Assembly (NCBI GenBank): GCA_964057225.1
Contig: OZ059900.1
Coordinates: 16,011,638 to 16,075,637 of the forward strand
DNA: 64,000 nucleotides
Origin: Auanema rhodensis
Lineage: Eukaryota > Nematoda > Chromadorea > Rhabditida > Rhabditidae
Reading direction: 5' to 3'
Shown here: positions 63,952 to 64,000 of the stretch, in pieces
Layout of the letters: each line of letters begins with the position of its first letter
How positions within the stretch are numbered: position 1 is the first letter of the stretch
Made by a program: the position numbers and the translations under genes
Notes under the pieces: model-generated
The model's database searches: none
Told to the model about the DNA's origin: nothing
What the model saw: only the letters and a program-made list of their open reading frames with translations

Positions 63952-64000
63952 CAAAAATCGATTTAATCAATATTAGCCATAAGGGGCGTGCCCTCAGAAT
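63952..64000 (+). repeat. Partial monomer 188, cut by the window edge
   Basis: The last 49 bases repeat monomer positions 1-49 and stop after ccctcagaat. The array clearly continues to the right. The window also begins exactly at the phase used here, so the true left edge is not seen either. Confidence 0.97.

Larger units (their letters stand above)
1..64000 (+). repeat. 342-bp tandem satellite array, 187 full monomers plus a partial copy
   Basis: The same 342-bp unit recurs head to tail across the whole window, with its starting motif caaaaatcg at 1, 343, 685, 1027 and so on to 63952. All copies have the same orientation. No non-satellite sequence interrupts them and neither end of the array is inside the window. 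One monomer counted by hand is about 34% G+C (56 C and 59 G in 342). Eleven single-base indels (near 4004, 9302, 10671, 30521, 33600, 39414, 54275, 54616, 55998, 57008, 58390) sum to -3, which explains why monomer 188 starts at 63952 rather than 63955. Families of long, homogeneous, complex-monomer satellites are typical of eukaryotic centromeres and heterochromatin. That location is inference here. I do not recognise the family. No gene, promoter or RNA gene is supported anywhere in it. Confidence 0.99.
34888..64000 (+). repeat. Right domain, monomers 103-188, S2 S3 S1 S4 S3 based
   Basis: Type order as read: 3, S1/S4 mix, 3 4 4 3 1 4 1 4 3 / 2 3 1 / 2 9 3 / 2 3 1 4 3 / 2 3 1 4 3 / 2 10 3 3 / 2 9 4 3 / 2 3 3 / 2 3 1 10 3 1 4 8 3 3 / 2 3 1 10 3 1 4 3 / 2 10 3 1 3 / 2 3 1 / 2 3 1 3 / 2 3 4 3 3 3 / 2 3 1 10 4 3 / 2 3 1 4 3, then a partial copy. 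S10 is S2 without G202. S5, S6, S7 and S11 are absent. The domain shares the S3 variant with G to C in agtgttcag (35572, 38308) with the left domain. No coding or RNA signal was seen. Confidence 0.85.

Noticed and set aside
1-64000. CRISPR array or other repeat-spacer system
   Set aside because: There are no unique spacers. The entire 342-bp period is conserved, and the unit is far longer than a CRISPR repeat.
1-64000. Tandem gene family or repeated-domain protein gene
   Set aside because: Although 342 is divisible by 3, stops interrupt the reading frames in ordinary monomers, and variants show no codon-position bias that I can see.
1-64000. Primate-type alpha satellite, because 342 equals two 171-bp units
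   Set aside because: The two halves are not similar to each other, and the sequence lacks features I would expect of alpha satellite. The length match alone is not evidence.

Overview
The whole 64 kb window is one uninterrupted tandem satellite DNA array. A 342-bp monomer is repeated head to tail in a single orientation: 187 complete copies starting at base 1, then a 49-base partial copy at 63952-64000. I found no credible protein gene, RNA gene, transposon, CRISPR array or unique sequence. The monomer is about 34% G+C. Copies differ from each other at roughly 0-3% of positions. Only single-base indels occur: 11 in all, net -3, which agrees exactly with the last monomer starting at 63952.

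An array this long, with complex monomers and layered higher-order repeats, indicates a eukaryotic chromosome, most likely centromeric, pericentromeric or other constitutive heterochromatin. I do not recognise the family and cannot name the species. CpG is not depleted (9-11 per monomer, about 10 expected).

Monomers fall into recurrent types set by about ten diagnostic positions (numbered from the c of the caaaaatcg motif): 77 T/C, 115 A/G, 143 A/G, 202 C/G, 204 A/C, 223 G/A, 246 T/C, 263 T/C, 282 A/G, 298 G/A, 300 A/G/T. I call them S1 to S11. Layout: (i) left domain 1-11287, built on the order S2 S3 S1 S4 S3 and shortened forms of it, with an S5/S7 block at 4104-6155; (ii) middle domain 11288-34887, rich in S5, S6, S7, S8 and S11, with 8-mer, 5-mer, 3-mer, 2-mer and 12/9-mer repeats; (iii) right domain 34888-64000, again S2 S3 S1 S4 S3, with 4-mer units and a 10-mer (3420 bp) duplication in which I found no difference between copies.

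There are no cooperating genes to describe. The content is evolutionary: repeated unequal exchange has copied blocks of 2 to 12 monomers, and rare private variants act as tracers of those events. The only longer open reading frame (41964-42161) comes from one base change that removes a stop codon present in other monomers. I take it as non-coding.
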